A DNA stretch of 64,000 nt from Camillea tinctor (lineage: Eukaryota; Ascomycota; Sordariomycetes; Xylariales; Xylariaceae), in NCBI GenBank assembly GCA_022578605.1, contig MU394082.1, positions 310,001-374,000 on the forward strand, written 5' to 3'. Below the pieces are notes generated by a model that was not told the origin of the DNA, ran no database searches, and was given only the letters and a program-made list of their open reading frames with translations. Positions 58,701 to 64,000 of this stretch are shown here, piece by piece. Both the position numbers and the translations under genes were made by a program. Each line of letters begins with the position of its first letter. Positions within the stretch are counted from its first letter, which is position 1.

Positions 58701-61700
58701 CTCAAGACAACCAGCCTCATCTTTTTCCTTTTCAGAAGCTAGCGGCAATCCTAGGTCAGCACTTTAATATTGCGTTTCTTCTCCCTCACTTACGTCTATA
58801 CATATAGTACATACCTGGTCCCTTTGCCAGGTCGCTAGTGACTAGGTAGATGAGGTCAGCACTGTATTAAGAAATCGCCTCCCCCTTTCGCTATGATCTT
58901 CATCTTGTAACTGGATCGGTAAAAATGCTTCAATTTACCAGCCAGGCGGATCTACTAACCGCGCTAGGCCAGTAGCTGGGGATGTATAGGGTATATGGTG
59001 TAGCGATCACGTACCTAATCAATCACCTTCTCACTGCTTCTTCGCGCCTACTTCCCTCTCTTCTCAACCCATGGTTGGCTAGGGTGGCAGGACGGCAACG
59101 GTGAGAACACGGTGAAGGTGAAGTGGGCGGGTCTAATTAATCAACCTAGGCAATAGGTAAGCCCTATTGGGTGGCCAAAAACATCGTTGCGGTATCCTTC
59201 CGCCCCTCAGTTCTCGCCTACAGATACCCAGCGGCGGCAAAATGATGCCAGGATATGTAGTACGTTGTATACACAGTACCCGAACCGACCCTATCATGTT
59301 ATCGTTTCCCCATCTTTATTCCCATCTCCCCACATAACCTTTGATACCTGGTGTTTAAGTGCCAGGCATAGAGTTATGAACACTATCCACCTTTTTACCT
59401 TCCTATCATTGCAATATGGTAGCTCAAATCTCGATGTTGGCTTTTATTTCCAATTCAGATCCATGATTCAACAAATCCGATTTATGTAGACAATGGAAAA
59501 GATGGTTATGTAAACGGGAAAGGGTAGAGGCACTTGGCGTAAACCTCGAGGATAGGCGCCCAGGGGCCGCCTTGATGCGCCGCGTGCAATTGTTGTTTTA
59601 TCTCCGTTGCTTCTTCTCCCCAGGCGAGGTCGGTAGAACCATAAACGAACTTAAGACTGGGTGTATTATCGATATTATTGAAGACCATATGGCAGTCGGC
59701 GATGACGGATATTGCTGCATACCCATGCTGAGAGTATATATGACTACAATGAGAGAGAGGGGTTTTGTGTTTGGGTGGTGTTGTATTCAAGATTCTTGCC
59801 CTGTTTTCATTTATTTTTAGATCTTGGAAAATGACAATTAGATTCAAAGAGTAGCATTTGCCTAAGTTCTCCATAGACACGAGAGACCAGCTATGAAAGT
59901 AAGCTGCATGAAAAGGGAACCACAACATCAAGACGGAGCTAAAGGGTTGAGGTAGGGAAATAGGTAGCCAAAAGGCCCTGGCATGAGATTACCATTAGGT
60001 AGTAGCGATGGGAAACTTTATCCTCTTCTCAAGTGTATCAGCCAACCAACTGACCTAGCCTTACGCTCTCACACTGCTTGCCTATCCGTATCTTAGATGA
60101 TTTGTCCTTGTTGAGATAGACAGGTCCGTGTATGTGACCTTGTATCTGTACAGAAATGGAGAGGTAAATTTCATTCATCCTTAAAATTACTTCCTTTATA
60201 GAAACAGGGGTAATCCATCTTTAGGATTTCAATTGCAAAAGGTGTAAGAGAGATATTTACTTAATTAAATGCATGCTAGTGTGTGATGGGGACTACACTT
60301 AAAAGCTGAGAAGGTACATGTGATAGATGTCAGGTACTATAAGCATGAGAACATTGGGCACTTATGCTTTCGTGTACAAGGCTACGTGCACATATGTAGG
60401 TCAAGAGATACCCAAATAATCACTTCCATCCTGATGAAGGTGAACCAGTTGAGCTGAGGAGGGGGATTAAAAGTAGTACAGTTCACGAAATACGACGCTC
60501 CAGTGACGGAAGCGAGTGCCATTTTCTATTCTACAATTAACTTATATACAAGCATACGAGACAGCCGGTTAATATGGTCATAAATTTTGCGTATGACAGT
60601 GAGACAAGCGAAGGGTAGATAGGTAGCTCAGCCAGCCGACCTAGCATGTATCTAGCTACTTACTGACCTAGCTCCCCCCCCCTTACATTAGCCTTTTAAC
60701 TCAAATACGCCCCCCGTTGAAGAAGACCCCTAGCTAATGTATGGAATTAAGGTATTTCTATAGCGCGAGATGGAAGGTGTATGTAGTACATTCTTCTTCG
60801 CGCAAGAGCATAGAGGGCATTTATCCCCGAGGCGATCCGACGAAGCAAAGGGGGTTTTTTTTTCGTTAGTAATCATCATATCAACAGCCATACATAGAAG
60901 TGATTTTTTGATCTTAGCATTTGGGTATCGGGGTTAGGCTTATACAAAGTAACAGAAAACGGAGAGGGCGGAACACTTGCTGTCAGTTTTAGAAATTCGT
61001 AACTATGCTCGGGTTTCTGTCTATTGCTTTCTCGATTCTGTAAGGTTACGGTTCAAGGAACAGAGTTTTGAGTATAGATCAGATTTACCTAGTTGTCTCG
61101 GCGTTAGCCTTTCTTTTGCCCTTATTCTTATCTTCTCACTCCCACAGGTTTCCTTTAAGAACGAGACCCATTAGGATGGAACTAGAGCAGTAAGAACAAT
61201 AAGCATTTTAACGTGGATCACAACAGATGGCGGGAAATAATAGTAGTTTGTTAGAATTACCACATATAACCTGAAGAGACTGAGATTTTATTGTTCTATT
61301 CCATGTTGCCCTCATCTCCATGTTTGTGGTCTTCCGACCGGCCTTACGGGTGAGTAGACCGCTGCTGGGGATGGTAAATTATGATTTCATTTAGACAATT
61401 AATCCTCATCGTAGTAAAATTATTCATGAAATCCGTAGTTACACAAACCTAGATCTGCTTTGGCCCCCTCTCCTCTCTCTCCCTCTCCCCACACCCCCCC
61501 TTATTTTCCTATCTTTCTTTTTTTTTTTTTTCGTTGCTATCCTTTACTTCGGTACCGAATCTCGCGTCTAGAATACTCCCTTATCCCCGAAAGATCCATA
61601 GCTAGTACTATGTTTTGAAAATATGGATATGGCCTTATTGCCTGGTAGAAAGGCGTTAATGACGTGTTTGTCATATGTGTAGTATATCGGATTATGTACT

Positions 61701-62661
61701 TAGTATGGAAATCCTGAGATGCAATGTACTTCTACGAGGAGCTGAGCCCTGGCTAGATATAGGAGCAAAGAAGATAGTTATTATGTATACACTCTGTGCC
61801 GCAACGTGTGACCATCCAGATTTCTACCTTAGTTCTTTGCGCAACAATAACTCCGCCATTCCGGTTTCCTTTTCAAGGCATACATCGTAGCAACTTATTC
61901 CATGATGTTGTAGTGGCGATATTCTCATTGGAATAGTGTGGAAGTGACTTTCTCTCTCTGATAGCTAGACTAGTAGATACACCCTTCAAATTGCTTGCTA
62001 AATGTGTGATACTTTATGTGGCAACGTCGATTAGTTTTTTACTTAATATCATTTTAGCTTCCAGTTTAAACCTCCTTAATGTATATCTACTGTTAATAAA
62101 ACTTTCTCATCCTTATTTAGCGGCACTCTTGTTCAAATGCAATAAACATTTAACCGTTTGTGTCTAACTAATTGGTACTGCTATATACCGGTTTATTTTT
62201 TTTCTGCTCTTCTCTCCTTTTCTTTTGTATAAGCCGTTCAAAATGACGAAACTAGTTGTCAATTCCTATTAAATATTCAATGCATACTTAGCGCCTTGTG
62301 AAAGAGTTCATAATGCAATCCATTTTAATCATACATCCTGTGTTATAGGCAAAATGAAAGTTGGTTCCTGTGTATACTTTCAAAAGTGCTTATAAACCCT
62401 AAGATGATAGATAGAAAATAGTAATCAGAGCATCCCCTCGATAGACCAATTTTTGGTGGTCTATTGGGAAATGTGGCAATGATGCCTAGTGATAGATCCT
62501 TATAACTAAACTCCTATCGCTTTCCGAATGAGGGTACAAAAAGGAATCCGACCAGTTACAGGGAACCGTTGACCGCGCATAATAATTAACATAAAAAATT
62601 GAGAACAAAAAGAAGGGTATCTTGGAAAGTCTTGTGTCGAACCCAGGAATGAACAGTGATA

Positions 62662-64000
62662 TTAAGATATGTGTTGGTGATTACCACCGCTGGGGGGCAT
62701 AGAACTGTATAACTGATCGCTAGAACCAGCAAGCATCTGCTGACAAGCCTGCTTTGCCACTCGAGCACTTTGGTTGTCATTGGAATTTCTTTTTATGCCA
62801 ATGCTCGCATGGTCTGAAATATTCTGAACCGATTCTCGTCCTGCTGCGTCGGGATCAGGCTTGCAGAACTGATGGAACAGATAATCCTCTTGCTCAGCCG
62901 TCACTGGCTGGCCGTTCTCTTCGTACGCAAGGCTATTCATGGATTGGTCCCAAGTCGCGCTAGGTTGGCTTCGCATGGTCTTTCTACGCTGCCGCCGGGG
63001 CTTCTTGGTTGATTCTTGAGGATCAAATTCATCATACCCAAGCTCGACTAGACGCTTGGCGAGATGGCATTCTTTCCACTCCCAAGCCTCACAACCACCG
63101 AAGTCTTTCATCAATTTAAGTAGATCCTTATAGCGGCGCCGGTCTAATTCCTCAACGGCACGTTTTAGAGCCTCATCCTAGAACAGAAACGATGGGTTAG
63201 GGTTTTCTTTTGTCTTTCAAAATCGTTCGATGGGAGAAGATGCAAAAAGGAAATAAAAATAAATAACATGGAAGGAAAGAGAAAGAGAAGGAAAAGAAAA
63301 AGAAAAATGAAGTAGTAAACTCACCTCGGAACTAGGCCAAACAGCATACCTCAGAACTGCTCGTGCCAGCGTCATCTGGAGGTTGGGCCCTTGCTTAGAG
63401 CCAAAGCGCACTTCATACGCCTTTACGATGTCTTCCCACATGCCCTTGCCTTTGTTCCCGTCCATTTGGCACCGCAGGTCGAGTAAATACTTGGCATCTT
63501 CTGGTGCGTCATCCTTTAATGTTATTCTTTGGGTTGACAAGCGAGATGGTTTCCCCTCGGTAGAAGAGGCGCCCATGTTGCTATTCTGAGGACCTCTAGT
63601 TTGACCGCGAGTGCGTTTTGTAGATCGATACGACCGTCCAGATCTGGATGACCTTGATGCTTTCCTAGAGCTATACGGGTTCTGCGCAAAGTCTACAACA
63701 ATACTAGGTTGATGATGGCTTAGCCCTCCATAGTGATGTTGTAAATGGTCTCCCGGTGTCACGGAGGGAATATAGGCCCGGGGGTCTGAGGAATTTGGTA
63801 GAATGGGAACCTGTGAAGATGCAGGAGCTAAGGGCATATTTGAAGAAGATGTTACTGCAAGGGAAGATCGAATCAATTCGGATGGGTTGATATTGCGAAG
63901 ATGGTCGTGGAACATAGACTGATGAGCTATTTGTGGCGAGATATCGTCAGGTGCCTCAGTGCTAGAAACACCATAAGAGCCCCAATGGAAAGGAGGTGCC
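62662..64000 (-). CDS. conserved fungal protein of unknown function, 5' partial
   Basis: Cut by the right edge of the window: the frame stays open from the ATG at 63915 to 64000, so the true start is probably outside. Two exons seen on the minus strand: up to 63325, then 63177-62662, around a 147-base intron (GTGAGT, CTAG) with matching phase. The N-terminal part is Ser/Arg-rich and disordered, with a basic RSSRSGRSYRS patch. The conserved core spans the splice: APEDAKYLLDLRCQ, MWEDIVKAYEVRFG, LQMTLARAVLRYAVWPSSE, then DEALKRAVEELDRRRYKDLL and KRLVELGYDEFD. It is helical and charged and reminiscent of Myb/homeodomain-like fungal DNA-binding proteins. KKPRRQRRK is a likely nuclear localisation signal. 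I do not recognise a named family. Confidence 0.8.

Larger units (their letters stand above)
55416..62661. other. 7.2 kb gene desert
   Basis: No gene I can support. The first 400 bases carry the mannosidase promoter, with TG/CG repeats and a GTGATGG repeat. CCTAGG-family palindromes are dense at 55970-56260. A 141-residue frame on the minus strand at 59506-59931 has a protein-like last third and is treated as a finding. T-rich tracts lie near 61517-61532. Confidence 0.5.

Noticed and set aside
1..64000. Transposable elements or CRISPR arrays
   Set aside because: No transposase, reverse transcriptase, terminal repeats with target duplications, or regularly spaced repeats were seen.

Overview
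This 64 kb window comes from a filamentous ascomycete (Pezizomycotina, most likely a Sordariomycete; I cannot name the species). The evidence is short introns (about 50-300 nt) with GTRNGT donors, CTAAC-type branch points and YAG acceptors, fungus-specific families (Zn2Cys6 regulator, kexin, CAP-type GT90, APC/YAT permease), and intergenic DNA full of the TACCTAGGTA-type palindrome seen in many of these genomes. I found 15 protein genes. I see no tRNA, rRNA, transposon or CRISPR array.

Left part (1-15.3 kb): RAD2/XPG repair nuclease (minus) diverges from NAA38, the LSM-like subunit of the NatC acetyltransferase. A four-exon salicylaldehyde/vanillin-type aldehyde dehydrogenase follows. Next come a small putatively N-myristoylated protein with a helix-turn-helix-like C-terminus and, convergent to it, a three-exon short-chain dehydrogenase (SDR) with a mitochondrial-type leader. 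A gene desert runs from 15.3 to 22.8 kb.

Centre (22.8-40.1 kb): a four-exon multi-span membrane GT90 glycosyltransferase, the sorting nexin SNX4/ATG24, the kexin protease KEX2 (minus), and a 1627-residue PhoD-type metallophosphatase diverging from kexin. Several act along the secretory and endosomal route (GT90, SNX4, kexin, and the ER mannosidase further right), but they are ordinary unlinked housekeeping genes.

Right part (41-55.4 kb): five adjacent genes form a compact accessory locus: SDR and Zn2Cys6 regulator (minus), then amino-acid/choline-type permease, second SDR and Baeyer-Villiger monooxygenase (plus). Regulator and permease share a divergent promoter. The set has the parts of an inducible uptake-and-oxidation pathway (import, alcohol to ketone, ketone to ester or lactone) and no polyketide, peptide or terpene synthase. 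It is my best candidate for an undescribed system. A GH47 EDEM-like ER mannosidase with a PA domain follows on the minus strand. A second desert (55.4-62.7 kb) leads to a conserved fungal gene cut by the window's right edge.

Intron positions were set by hand from splice signals plus restoration of conserved motifs, and reading frames were checked for continuity. Transcript ends are not visible.
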